From Acutalibacter sp. 1XD8-33 (lineage in GTDB: Bacteria; Bacillota; Clostridia; Oscillospirales; Acutalibacteraceae), in assembly GCF_003612555.1 (NCBI RefSeq), contig NZ_RAZF01000004.1, positions 62,001-126,000 of the forward strand: DNA of 64,000 nt, given 5' to 3'. The position numbers and the translations under genes were made by a program. The notes beneath the pieces were generated by a model. The model searched no databases and was not told the origin of the DNA. It was given only the letters and a program-made list of their open reading frames with translations. Positions 36,329-45,434 of this stretch are shown here, piece by piece; the first letter of the stretch is position 1, and every line of letters begins with the position of its first letter.

Positions 36329-36441
36329 TGCGATATAATTAATTAAGTTCAAAAGAGGTACGCCGATCCACTCCGGCTAAATACGCCGCTAGCGGGGATG
36401 GCTGGCCAGCGAAATCATGGACGGATTGCGCTCGAACACTC

Positions 36442-39400
36442 TTAATTGATGTAGCTTGCTATAATCTCTGCCTTTATATTGTTCAGGTTTTTAAGCCTCT
36501 TTTCTGCATCGACTATCTGATGTTCCAAATCAATCACTTTCGCGGCCACATCATTTTGCAGGGAAATTGCAGGCGCAGAAAATGAGATGCCTTGAATACG
36601 GTCAATGGAAGCGCGATAGCTGCGGGAGAAATTCAGCTTTTTTCCCTCTGTTTCAAGCATCCGCGCCATATACCGCGGATGGATTTCGTCTGTGAGAACG
36701 CGGAGGACCCCACAATGGTCGGTAGGATAAAACACCTGATCCTTCGGGTAATAATTCACCATCCAGTCGCCGTCAATCCCCCAAAGGATAGAATCCCGCG
36801 AAAAGTCCTCAATCAGCAGCTTGTCTACATGGCCGAAGGGCTCAAATACATTTGCGCTGAACACGGGGACTTTGCCGCCGGGGGTAAGTTCAGAGGCAAG
36901 AACCCGCTGGCCAATACTGACATGGAACTTGCTCCTGTCAGAAAGGCTGAATCTGTGTTGTTCGTGGCTGTCAATGGCATCCAGCTCGGTAAAAAGAGTC
37001 TCAATTCTTTCTCGGTTCTTTTCGGTTATTGTACGCAAGGCTTTCGCCTCATCATCAATCTTACCGCAATCCTGAACAATCTGTTCCTGCACTGACATTG
37101 GAGGAAGGGGTATTTTTATTCCCTTGATTGTGTCAAGCGCAAGTTCAACCTGCCCACTTGATCCGTCTGCCAATTCCTCCAATGCTTTGAATCCAATTCC
37201 AGCCGCCAAAATAAGGAGTGCATATTCCGGATTGATTTCATGATTGGGCCTGAAAATTGTAATATGACTGTCAACCACATAATCTCCCTCAAGGTCAAAC
37301 ATTGTAACACGTCCGGCAGTACCTACGCCGGTTGAGTTAATCAGTATGTCTCCCTTTACAAGCCTGCGTTCATCCACCTCAATGTTCGGATCAAGATAGT
37401 ACTTACTGGAAAAATCAAATTCTTTGAAGCCTCTTGCTTGACCAGATTTAATCACTTGAACTCCGGATGCTCCATATACCGGAGACTTTCCACGTTTGAG
37501 CATAATCTGCAATGAGTCAAGTGTGCGTAGATTATATTTGCTCTGAAATCCTGTATTCTTCTTTCCAGTTGTCCGCATTGCTTTGTTGAAATTCACCCTT
37601 GCAAAATCCAGCATATCCGCAGCGTTTACAATGTTGGCGTACATCAAATTTTCTTCTGTCAAAACAGGAACCGTACCTTCAAAGGTCTTGCGTACTGCGC
37701 TTGCCAGCGTTCCGTCCGCCTTGCGGTTCTCCGGATCATAGAGTTTCCCGCCGGGCGCAAAAATTTGTATCCCTTCGCTGCCTTTTCGGTTGCTCCAATC
37801 ATATCCTAGAAACTCTTTTTGTTCAGCATTGTCTGAAGGAGCCGTAATAATCACCGTCTGCTGTTGATAGGTGAGGGCAAAATAGAGCAACTTCTCAAAC
37901 TCCACAGACTTGACGAAAGAATAAAACCGCCGTCTCAGCTCCTCGTTTTGTTCTGCTTCCGTCTTTTTCAGAAAAGATTTTGAGTTTCTCAAATTCCTTA
38001 TTTCAGTGGAAAACTCAAAGGAATCCGTGTACATTTTAAAATATTCAAGATTTGCGAACTGGCGAATTTCCAGAGACTCGCTGATAAACGCTTGATACGC
38101 TTGTTCGTCTGCCCCTATCTGTGCCAGATAGGCTTCATAAATTTCCTGATCTATCCAATCTGTTAGATCACTGCCGGCGAGAATGGCATGCACGCTGTCC
38201 ATCAATAAATCTTTCCTTTTGGGGGGCTCATCGTACTTCTCAAGGAACAGCACAATCGTATTTGTGCCCGTGGCGCCAAATGTTTTGCTGCCGAACTTCA
38301 CAATGGCCCGAATCAAAAAATTCTGTAATATCAATTCTCTTGCACCAATATAGCTCGCAGAGTCATTACTCAAAATGCTGGACGGCAAAATAACAGCGGC
38401 AATCCCTTTTGGCTTTAGGAGCTGTACAATACGCTCCACAAACAAGACCTCGATTTCGCTGCCGTTCTCTCCTATATGGCGCAATAGCTCCAAGCGGTTA
38501 TTTTTAAGCTGTAAATGTGACTTAAATGACGCGACAGAATAAGGGGGATTGGCAACCAGCACATCAAAACTCTCGTTTTCAATGTGCTTATCCGACGCGT
38601 TTTCAAGACCATCGCCAAAAATAATATTGCCCTCGCCAGCGCCATTCATAAATAACGATATCTTTGATATGCGGGCAAGACGGTAATCCTTTTCAATGCC
38701 GAATATGTGGTCGCGCACCCATAAGTTCGTTTTTTCATCCGGCTCTGCAAACGCATTAATCGCTTCAACCGCCTCTGTCAGAAAATGCCCGGCGCCACAG
38801 GCATAGTCAATTACCCTGGGATATACACAGCCTGTGTCATGATACACGAGCCGTTCTATAGGAATGCAATCCCAGATAAAACGCGTAATTGGCATGGGGG
38901 TAAAAAACTGCCCTTCGTTTTGTTTAAAGCCCTTATTTAAGAGCTGCTCAAACAAATCGCCAAGGAATTGATGCTTTGAGGGATATACAATCTGGTATTG
39001 TTCAAAGAGCTGGACTACCTCAACCAGTATTTTCCCATTCTGGCGAAACAGTTCCTCGTTATGCACATCCTTGAATGAAAAATCATTGTTTGAGAAGAAT
39101 TTCAGGATTCGGATTTTTTCTTTCAAATCCTCCATGGCCTTTTGGCGCTTCTGCCCCGTATATGTGGTAAATAGCCATTCCGGGTAATCGGCAGGGACAT
39201 AGAAGATTTTCTCGCGCATGAAAGTCTCCATTCCCTGTGTATGTAATCGCTGCAGACGGTCCTGCAAGGATTCATATGTATCCGTCCCTTGCTTATACTG
39301 AAATTCTACTTCGTCATTTTCACTTTTGGTACTTTCATCTACAAGTTTACAAATAAAAAGAGCCACAAGCCGATTAAATGCATTCTCTTTATCGCTGACA

Positions 39401-40173
39401 TTATTGTGCCGCAGTATCTCCTCAAATTTATTTACGATTTTATCATCTGGAGTAAACTCCCGAAGATCTTTTTTCAGAAGAGGCTTGATCCCTATTTGAT
39501 ATGCCCTGCTCTCTTCAGAAAAAATGAGGTCGTCATACATTTTGCAGGAGTACGTCTCCCGCCACACTTCGTATAACTGCTCTTTTGTATAGGCAGTCTG
39601 ATAGGCTAGAATGGATTGATCCGTCTTTGCATCTTCCAGGACACTTTTATAATCAGAGCAGTTGATTGTTGGCGCTTTGTAGATAATTTTGCCCTCAACA
39701 AAGTCAGAGGCATATAGTACCAGCCACTTTGTCGCCCGTTCCTGTTGCCAATAGGAAAACAACTGATCCCCATCGGCCAAAGTCTTTTTTAGAGATTGGT
39801 CGAATTTATTTCCATATGTCTTGCATTCAATAATGAATAGCATTAAACCATCGGGATCGGAAACACAAATGTCCGCGCGCCCGCCTTTCTGTTCATGCCC
39901 TAACTGCCATACTTTTTCAAGTTCAATATGTTCTGGCCGATACCCCTTATCAAGGAGACGACTTACACATTCAAACACAACAAAGTTTTCTTTTTGACTA
40001 AAACTATCATTTCTCTTTCGTCCCTTAATTTCTGACGGATAAATAAGTTTTTTTTGTGCAAAATCGACCTTCATTTCACAATCAAATTCTGGGAACACTC
40101 GCGAAAAAGTCAGTTCATTTTTTATGAATTGCAATGAAGCTAAAGCAGCTTCAAAATCGTGGACAGTTATCAT
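36442..40173 (-). CDS. Single-chain restriction-modification-specificity protein (type IIG/BREX-like layout)
   Basis: The 1,243-residue protein starts at the ATG behind GGAGGAAATAAA. A PD-(D/E)xK nuclease comes first (GGRADICVSDPDG at about 97 and FIIECKTYG at about 112). A long helical linker follows, then an N6-adenine methyltransferase (QNEGQFFTPM at about 410, VIDYACGAGHFLTEA at about 445, NPPY at about 540). Two HsdS-like target-recognition regions end it (IKIPLPPMSVQEQIVQDCGK between them). One polypeptide thus carries cutting, methylation and DNA recognition. It would recognise a bipartite site, methylate adenine and cut nearby. It has no partner gene. Confidence 0.88.
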   Translation of the reverse strand: MITVHDFEAALASLQFIKNELTFSRVFPEFDCEMKVDFAQKKLIYPSEIKGRKRNDSFSQKENFVVFECVSRLLDKGYRPEHIELEKVWQLGHEQKGGRADICVSDPDGLMLFIIECKTYGNKFDQSLKKTLADGDQLFSYWQQERATKWLVLYASDFVEGKIIYKAPTINCSDYKSVLEDAKTDQSILAYQTAYTKEQLYEVWRETYSCKMYDDLIFSEESRAYQIGIKPLLKKDLREFTPDDKIVNKFEEILRHNNVSDKENAFNRLVALFICKLVDESTKSENDEVEFQYKQGTDTYESLQDRLQRLHTQGMETFMREKIFYVPADYPEWLFTTYTGQKRQKAMEDLKEKIRILKFFSNNDFSFKDVHNEELFRQNGKILVEVVQLFEQYQIVYPSKHQFLGDLFEQLLNKGFKQNEGQFFTPMPITRFIWDCIPIERLVYHDTGCVYPRVIDYACGAGHFLTEAVEAINAFAEPDEKTNLWVRDHIFGIEKDYRLARISKISLFMNGAGEGNIIFGDGLENASDKHIENESFDVLVANPPYSVASFKSHLQLKNNRLELLRHIGENGSEIEVLFVERIVQLLKPKGIAAVILPSSILSNDSASYIGARELILQNFLIRAIVKFGSKTFGATGTNTIVLFLEKYDEPPKRKDLLMDSVHAILAGSDLTDWIDQEIYEAYLAQIGADEQAYQAFISESLEIRQFANLEYFKMYTDSFEFSTEIRNLRNSKSFLKKTEAEQNEELRRRFYSFVKSVEFEKLLYFALTYQQQTVIITAPSDNAEQKEFLGYDWSNRKGSEGIQIFAPGGKLYDPENRKADGTLASAVRKTFEGTVPVLTEENLMYANIVNAADMLDFARVNFNKAMRTTGKKNTGFQSKYNLRTLDSLQIMLKRGKSPVYGASGVQVIKSGQARGFKEFDFSSKYYLDPNIEVDERRLVKGDILINSTGVGTAGRVTMFDLEGDYVVDSHITIFRPNHEINPEYALLILAAGIGFKALEELADGSSGQVELALDTIKGIKIPLPPMSVQEQIVQDCGKIDDEAKALRTITEKNRERIETLFTELDAIDSHEQHRFSLSDRSKFHVSIGQRVLASELTPGGKVPVFSANVFEPFGHVDKLLIEDFSRDSILWGIDGDWMVNYYPKDQVFYPTDHCGVLRVLTDEIHPRYMARMLETEGKKLNFSRSYRASIDRIQGISFSAPAISLQNDVAAKVIDLEHQIVDAEKRLKNLNNIKAEIIASYIN

Positions 40174-40515
40174 TTTATTTCCTCCGTTTTTTATCCTTTC
40201 TTCTAAAACAATCGGCATAAGACCTATGTATGGATTCCTATATTCTATGTATTTTGATCTATATATCCCAATGATTTGGCCATTGCATCCAACAATGTTA
40301 TTTGCCGGCTGAGGCCGCCGGTGCTATAAATCCACATATCCTTGGCCTGCAAAAAATCCCAATTTGCAAATTTAATTTGTCGTAGCATACAGCCATGCTT
40401 ATTCTCCCCTCAAATAATTTTTTATTATATCACAAAGCCCGTCAACATTCCAGATATTCTTGGTCAGGCCGGCAAATTTATTTACAAGGATTTGCCTTTT
40501 TCGCATATAGCGCAC

Positions 40516-40547
40516 GAAAGCCCTCTGTCAATCTACAGGGGGCTTTT
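40516..40547. terminator. Hairpin in the gap upstream of the restriction gene
   Basis: GAAAGCCC-CTGT pairs with ACAG-GGGCTTTTC. It has A and T runs on both sides and could work in either direction. The rest of 40174-41042 shows short frames without ribosome sites and no gene that I can support. Confidence 0.6.
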
Positions 40548-41042
40548 CACTATGTATAAAGGGAGATAGCGGAGAGGGGAGATTTGCGAATATGACATCC
40601 ATTTTGGCCGTAGAAGATGCAGAAATTGCTTTGAACTTATAAATTAAGTCTGGGTAGACCAAAAGGAAACCCAACTGGCCGAAATTGAATCCAGCATTTT
40701 GCGTATGCTCATGCAGCATCCCAAACAGATTTTTTCGACACAGCGGCACAGTGATGATTCCTATCCGTAAGCCGCGGGTAAAAATAGAAACCGCCCCCCA
40801 AAATCCTGCACGGATTAAAACCGTATGGGAAAAGGGGAGCGGTTCGGGGAGGACAAAAGCTGAATAAACGGCAGAGCTTGGCATGACAGTTTATCCATTC
40901 CGCTGATTCTATCCGGCCTGTTTTGCACAGCGCTGTTTGCCGCAATACACTTTCCTTTGCAAAATTATTCTATAGACAAATCCAACACGCCGGAATTTCA
41001 AAAACAGGTCACAGAGCCAAGGAAATCCCTCAGAAATAATCG

Positions 41043-41393
41043 CTATTTTGTGTGACTTTTTATGCTTGCCAGCGATTCCCGCATAGCCTCCTTCACCCCG
41101 GCATCTGTCTCTTGTTCCAACCGATGCATCAGAACGCTCTCAGCGTAGCTGCCCTCCGAGCTGGCGAAAGATTCCGCCGCAGCCTTGCGTTGCACCACAT
41201 CCCCATCGTCCATCATCTCGGCCAAAGCACCCAGCACGTCGATCTGACTGGTGAATCCGCCCAGCGCTTCAATGGCTCTAAGACACACCTGTCGGTCTGG
41301 ATCGTGTAGGAAGGAGAGCAACTTATCCACCTTTCCCTTTGTCGCAAACTTCTCGATTTTTTCTAATTTACCCATTTTTACAGTCCCTTTCAT
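41043..41393 (-). CDS. HEAT-repeat protein
   Basis: The 116-residue protein consists of about three HEAT-type helical repeats: VDKLLSFLHDPDRQVCLRAIEAL, then VLGALAEMMDDGDVVQRKAAAESF, then VLMHRLEQETDAGVKEAMRESL. Such proteins serve as binding scaffolds. Its ATG overlaps the stop of the MATE gene (TAATG), so it is translated with the exporter. A second ATG six codons on (41375) has its own AAAGGGA. The partner is unknown. Confidence 0.75.
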   Translation of the reverse strand: MKGTVKMGKLEKIEKFATKGKVDKLLSFLHDPDRQVCLRAIEALGGFTSQIDVLGALAEMMDDGDVVQRKAAAESFASSEGSYAESVLMHRLEQETDAGVKEAMRESLASIKSHTK

Positions 41394-42769
41394 TAAGAGT
41401 TTTTTATCGGAATCTGGCCGGCAGGATAGTCGTCCAGCGCTTCACGTTCGCTCTGCTTTTTGCTTAGCTTGTGCAGCAGGGGCAGGCCGATCAGCACCGC
41501 CAATATGGTGACGCAGATATCCGCGCCGGTCTGGGCATAGAGCAGGCCGTTAAGCCCCCAGAGATGATTGAACAGGTACAAAAGCGGAATGTAAAACAGC
41601 AGCTGCCGGCCCAGATTCAATAGCATGGACCGTATGCCGTCGCCCACCGCCTGGAAGGTGCACATCACGGTCATTTGGATTGCCATGAAAGGCACTACCC
41701 AGGCATAGGCTCGGAGAAACCGCACCCCCACGTCAATAATCCGCGGGTCGCTGGTGAACAGCCGCAGAAAGCCGGGGGCAAGCCACAGGAAGGGGATAAG
41801 CAGGGCCAGGCATACCCCTGTGCCGGAAATCAGGCTGAACTTCATGGCGGAGAGCATACGCTTATAATTGCCCGCGCCGTAGTTGTACCCGGCAAAAGGC
41901 ATGTAGCCGGAGCTGTAGCCGATGGTGATCATGAACACCATGGTGGTCAGCTTACCCGCCACGCCATAGGCGGAAATCACATAGTCACCGTAGCCGCTGG
42001 CCAGGTTGTTCATCATGATATTGGAAAGGCTCATGATGATTTGAGAGATAGAGCTGGGCAGGCCGATTTTCAGAACCTCCTGCAAAATTCTTCTGCTGGG
42101 GTGGAAGTCCCGGGGAAAAATAGAGAGGGAAGTCTTGCCCCGCAGATAAATGCTCAGATAGTAGATAACGGCGAATACATTGCCGATAATGGTGGCCCAA
42201 GCTGCGCCCGCAACCCCCTGATGGAGCAACAGGATAAATACCGGGTCCAGCACAATGTTCAACCCGGTGCCGATCACCATGCCGATAACAGCCTCCTTCA
42301 TCTTACCCTCCGAGCGCAGCAAGGCGGGTAGTACAGCCTGTAAAGTCATAAAGACGCTGAATCCGGCCACAATCTGCACATACTGCCGGGTGGGGCCTAC
42401 GGTTTCGGCGCTGGTGCCCAATACCCTTAGGATCGGTTCCATAAACAGAAAGCAGAACACTGTCATTAAAAGTGTGACGGCTACCGAAACATATGTAGCC
42501 ACCACGCTGGTCCGGCGGGCCTCTTTCTGTTCACCGGCCCCCAGGCAGCGGGATACATAAGACGGTGCACCGTTGCCGAACACGTTCCCGATGGCCTGGA
42601 TCACCATAAACACCGGGAAAGCCAGGGATATGGCCCCCAGCTGGATGGGATCGTCCAACAGGCCGATAAAATAGGTGTCGGTCAGATTATAGATCAGGGA
42701 AACGATGGTGGAGAGCAATGTTGGGATGGATAAGGTTAGGATTGCCTTTGGCACCGGCGTGCGCTCCAT
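41393..42769 (-). CDS. MATE-family efflux transporter
   Basis: The protein has about 458 residues and twelve membrane helices. It shows family hallmarks such as LIYNLTDTYFIGLLDDPIQL near the N-terminus, then FGNGAPSYVSRCLGAGEQKE and GYSSGYMPFAGYNYGAGN. It exports cationic drugs or metabolites in exchange for Na+ or H+. The start is taken as the ATG at 42769, which overlaps the stop of a 10-codon leader. A TTG at 42793 would add the plausible residues DTQNITL. A divergent TetR-type regulator lies upstream and a HEAT protein is coupled downstream. Confidence 0.9.
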   Translation of the reverse strand: MERTPVPKAILTLSIPTLLSTIVSLIYNLTDTYFIGLLDDPIQLGAISLAFPVFMVIQAIGNVFGNGAPSYVSRCLGAGEQKEARRTSVVATYVSVAVTLLMTVFCFLFMEPILRVLGTSAETVGPTRQYVQIVAGFSVFMTLQAVLPALLRSEGKMKEAVIGMVIGTGLNIVLDPVFILLLHQGVAGAAWATIIGNVFAVIYYLSIYLRGKTSLSIFPRDFHPSRRILQEVLKIGLPSSISQIIMSLSNIMMNNLASGYGDYVISAYGVAGKLTTMVFMITIGYSSGYMPFAGYNYGAGNYKRMLSAMKFSLISGTGVCLALLIPFLWLAPGFLRLFTSDPRIIDVGVRFLRAYAWVVPFMAIQMTVMCTFQAVGDGIRSMLLNLGRQLLFYIPLLYLFNHLWGLNGLLYAQTGADICVTILAVLIGLPLLHKLSKKQSEREALDDYPAGQIPIKNS

Positions 42770-42801
42770 CAGTGTGATATTTTGGGTATCCAAATGTGCA
42801 T
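42769..42801 (-). CDS. Ten-codon leader peptide overlapping the MATE start
   Basis: The best ribosome site upstream of the exporter (AGGAGG) points at an ATG that is out of frame with it. This encodes MHIWIPKISH and ends in TGATG, sharing one base with the exporter ATG. It may couple translation of the exporter to the leader. The alternative is a TTG start at 42793 read from the same site at long spacing. Confidence 0.45.
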   Translation of the reverse strand: MHIWIPKISH

Positions 42802-42851
42802 ACAGCCTCCTTCCAGAATCGGGCATGGATTTGAAAAATAAGCCCAAAGAA

Positions 42852-42912
42852 TTGCTTATTCATCACATTTGTATTATAATAAAGAAAAAACTGGCCAGCA
42901 ATGGCCAGTTTT
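42852..42912. promoter_or_regulatory. Face-to-face promoters with an operator palindrome
   Basis: Plus strand: TTGCTT (42852-42857), 17 bases, TATAAT (42875-42880), toward the regulator. Minus strand: TTGCTG (42901-42896), 17 bases, TATAAT (42878-42873), toward the exporter. The two -10 boxes overlap in ATTATAAT. A perfect 11-base inverted repeat (AAAACTGGCCA at 42887-42897, mirrored at 42902-42912) covers the minus -35 and the first bases of the plus transcript. A repressor bound there would shut both genes. Confidence 0.7.
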
Positions 42913-42970
42913 CGGGTTCTTGGTGCTTAATCATCAGGTTTGAGAAAAATGTAGATTAGGTGGTGCTTCC

Positions 42971-43522
42971 ATGCGAAAACCTCAGGACGACCTGCGATAT
43001 CAAAAAACAGAGGAGCTAATTCAAAGAGCGTTCCGGGAGCTGATGGGCGAGATGGACTATTTACAGATAACCATACAAAAGCTGGCGGACCGGGCGCGGA
43101 TCAACCGAAAAACCTTCTACCTACACTATTCGTCGGTAGACGAGCTGCTGCTGAAAATGCAGAAGCAGATTGTGGATGAGTTTTTAGCGCCTATCAAGAA
43201 TGCAAAGCTGCCGGGTGATTTGGAAAAGGTAGTGCGCAACTGCTATGTTGCCTCAGAGAAGGCGGACGCCATGAACGAGAAAATCCTGCGCAGTAAGGGA
43301 CGGTTCCCGGTAGATAACCAGCAGCCCGGCGAACAGGAGCTCGAGCTTTTTGAACCAGACTATTACCGCTATACCTCATGGGAACGGCCATACCTTGCCA
43401 CATTTGTGAACATGTCGCTTGGCGCCATTTACCGCCACTGGGTAGAGGCGGGGCGAAAGGAGCCTATGGAGGATATGATACAGCTGACGATCCGGCTGCT
43501 TTCCTGTGGGCTAGGGGAGTAA
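42971..43522 (+). CDS. TetR/AcrR-family regulator of the exporter
   Basis: The 183-residue protein has an N-terminal TetR helix-turn-helix (YLQITIQKLADRARINRKTF, then YLHYSSVDELLLKM) and a helical ligand-binding domain like TetR_C_33 proteins (ATFVNMSLGAIYRHWVEAGR). It is divergent from the MATE gene, and an 11-base palindrome lies in the shared promoter region. It probably represses the exporter and itself and is released by a drug-like ligand. The ATG follows TAGGTGGTGCTTCC. Confidence 0.88.
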   Translation: MRKPQDDLRYQKTEELIQRAFRELMGEMDYLQITIQKLADRARINRKTFYLHYSSVDELLLKMQKQIVDEFLAPIKNAKLPGDLEKVVRNCYVASEKADAMNEKILRSKGRFPVDNQQPGEQELELFEPDYYRYTSWERPYLATFVNMSLGAIYRHWVEAGRKEPMEDMIQLTIRLLSCGLGE

Positions 43523-43692
43523 ACCGAGTTAAACTTCGGCTGGAGTCTGTATTAAAATCGGATTTTTGTGCAAGGACGGTCCATTTGCAGAACGAAAACC
43601 GTGAATTGTACTGCCGTACCGCGAAGATTTCCAGGCTGCAAAGGGATCGTCATCGAGCATAAAGATGGTATTTGGGAGTTTTAAGACAGACT

Positions 43693-44442
43693 CTAATATC
43701 TGCCCTGCAAATTTTTAAAACTGGTTTCCAGACAGTCAAAGGGGCTACCCTGGCAGATATCCTGTTCCACCAGCAGGTGCTTTGTGCCGCTTTTCTTGAA
43801 AGCCTCCAGAATCCGTGGGAAGTCTAGATTTCCTTCCATCACAGGAGCCATGACAGGCTCCCAGTCTTTTACCGCCATATCTTTCAGATGCACGCAGGGA
43901 AGCCGGCCGTCCAGCTTCTCAATCCATTGGCACACGTCTCCGCCTCCCATCTGTACCCAATAGGTGTCCAAGGTAAACCCCATCTCCTCCGGGGCGAAGC
44001 TCTCTATCAGGGTATCCATCACTAACTTGCCGCCAAATTTCTGAAACTCCACATTATGGTTGTGGTACATTAGGAGCTTCCCGGCAGCGGCTATTTTTTT
44101 AGCCGGTTCTCTAAAGTCCTCCCGAAAATGCCAGAGCCACTCCGGGGAACAATATTTTTTCGGCATCATACCAATACCAATATAGTCGCAGCCCAGAACT
44201 TCGTGCTCTCGGATTACCGCTTCGGTATCATTTAAAATCCGATCTGGATTGGTGTGGGTAAGCACAATTCTTAACTCGTGGCGGTCGCAAAGGGCTCGAA
44301 CCTTTTCCGCTGGAATCGGTCCGATTGCGGAAAGCTGCACCGTTTCATATCCAATGTCCGCCACTCGGGCTAGGGAGTAATCCAGGTCCCGTTCTGTCTG
44401 CGTATATTCCCGCAAAGTATATAGCTGAGCACCCAATGTCAT
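43693..44442 (-). CDS. Sugar phosphate isomerase/epimerase-like TIM-barrel protein
   Basis: The 249-residue product belongs to the AP-endonuclease-2/xylose-isomerase-like superfamily. Conserved spots are LGAQLYTLREY at the start, YETVQLSAIGPI, LLMYHNHNVEF with a metal-type His-Asn-His, GFTLDTYWVQMGG, CVHLKDMA and LLVEQDIC. Such proteins isomerise sugars or inositols with a divalent metal. The start is the ATG eight bases from GGAGG rather than the ATG three bases from it. It stands alone, with a long hairpin upstream. Confidence 0.85.
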   Translation of the reverse strand: MTLGAQLYTLREYTQTERDLDYSLARVADIGYETVQLSAIGPIPAEKVRALCDRHELRIVLTHTNPDRILNDTEAVIREHEVLGCDYIGIGMMPKKYCSPEWLWHFREDFREPAKKIAAAGKLLMYHNHNVEFQKFGGKLVMDTLIESFAPEEMGFTLDTYWVQMGGGDVCQWIEKLDGRLPCVHLKDMAVKDWEPVMAPVMEGNLDFPRILEAFKKSGTKHLLVEQDICQGSPFDCLETSFKNLQGRY

Positions 44443-44519
44443 TTTCATTCTCCTCCAAGACCAATAAAATTTTTCGCTTTTAGAAAAAATTGCATTTGAA
44501 CTTGGCTGCAAAGCCGCCG

Positions 44520-44552
44520 AACTTAAGAACCGGCTTTGTCGGTTCTTAAGTT
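44520..44552. repeat. Long hairpin upstream of the isomerase gene
   Basis: The 13-base arms at 44520-44532 and 44540-44552 are perfectly complementary around GCTTTGT. The stretch 44553-44952 that follows has no gene that I can support. Confidence 0.55.
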
Positions 44553-44952
44553 AATTTACTATATTATACCAGACTGTTTATGGACCTTCAACGGAAAAAA
44601 CGAAAAAAGCATTTCCCCAGTAAGTCCAAGAATTTACTTACGGGATGCCCTTTCGGCCCTTACCGATACTCGCCGCAGGGGGCTGCTGGGATACTGCATA
44701 CCTTCTGGATATTTACACTTCAGATTAGGTGAGTCTTTTTTTGGGGATTTCTATCCAGCAAAAAAATAGAAAATCCCCTTTACATTTCCCGTTGTTTGTG
44801 GTAAAATAAAAACATCTAGTAGATTTGAATCTTTTTATTAGAAAGCGTATTTCTATGAAATAGCCAGCACTTGGAAACAGGAATTAGAAATATAGATAGG
44901 TTTATGTTGGCTGCTGTGGGACGGTGCTTTTTATATTGGTTTGATAGTTTAT

Positions 44953-45028
44953 GGGCTCGTGGCTCAGCTGGGAGAGCGCCGCGTTCGCAACGCGGAGGTC
45001 GAGGGTTCGATCCCCTTCGGGTCCACCA
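44953..45028 (+). tRNA. tRNA-Ala (anticodon CGC)
   Basis: The 76-base gene includes an encoded CCA end. The acceptor stem GGGCTCG pairs with CGGGTCC (two G-U pairs). The D-arm has GGCTCAGCTGGGAGAGC. The anticodon stem CCGCG/CGCGG closes a TTCGCAA loop with anticodon CGC. The T-arm has GGTTCGATCCC. It reads alanine GCG codons. A decayed integrative island begins within about 100 bases downstream, which makes the tRNA 3' end a candidate insertion site. Confidence 0.95.
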
Positions 45029-45142
45029 CCAGCGTGACGCTGGATTCAGTTCGCGCACTCAGGTTTTCTGAATGCGCGAACTTTTTTTACCCACAAGGGA
45101 ACGGTACATTTCATTTTAAGAAACGGGAAAGAGGAAAGAAGT

Positions 45143-45370
45143 ATGCAGAAGCTGGTCTATTTGAGCAACAGCAGGGACTATACGGAACAGGGTAATATCA
45201 ACGAGAACAAATATTTCACAAATGTAAACTCACTGTTGGAGAAGGGCTGGCAAGTCGCCCATATCACCCCTAACATGGTTCAAATCGACGACAAACAGAA
45301 CCTCCCCCGTAAAGAAACCTTCGCGGCCTTCGTCCTTTTGGAGAAGCCGGAACAGGACGAACAGGAATAA
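45143..45370 (+). CDS. Small hypothetical protein beside the tRNA
   Basis: The 75-residue product starts after AGAGGAAAGAAGT. Its layout (KLVYLSNSRDYTEQG, then SLLEKGWQVAHITPN, then ETFAAFVLLEKPEQ) suggests a small two-layer fold. Similar short proteins occur in clostridial integrative elements, with no known function. It runs toward the 3' end of the convergent recombinase remnant. Confidence 0.6.
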   Translation: MQKLVYLSNSRDYTEQGNINENKYFTNVNSLLEKGWQVAHITPNMVQIDDKQNLPRKETFAAFVLLEKPEQDEQE

Positions 45371-45434
45371 GGTAAGAGCTGACAGGCCTGCGAGAGCGTT
45401 TGCTTTTTGGCGGGTCTGTTTTCTTTTGTGAGCG

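Noticed and set aside
40528-40884. 118-codon frame on the minus strand between the restriction and HEAT genes
   Set aside because: No ribosome site, starts within a hairpin-rich gap and has no recognisable pattern.
44553-44952. Short open frame upstream of the tRNA
   Set aside because: No ribosome site and no protein-like pattern; I see nothing supportable in this 400-base stretch.
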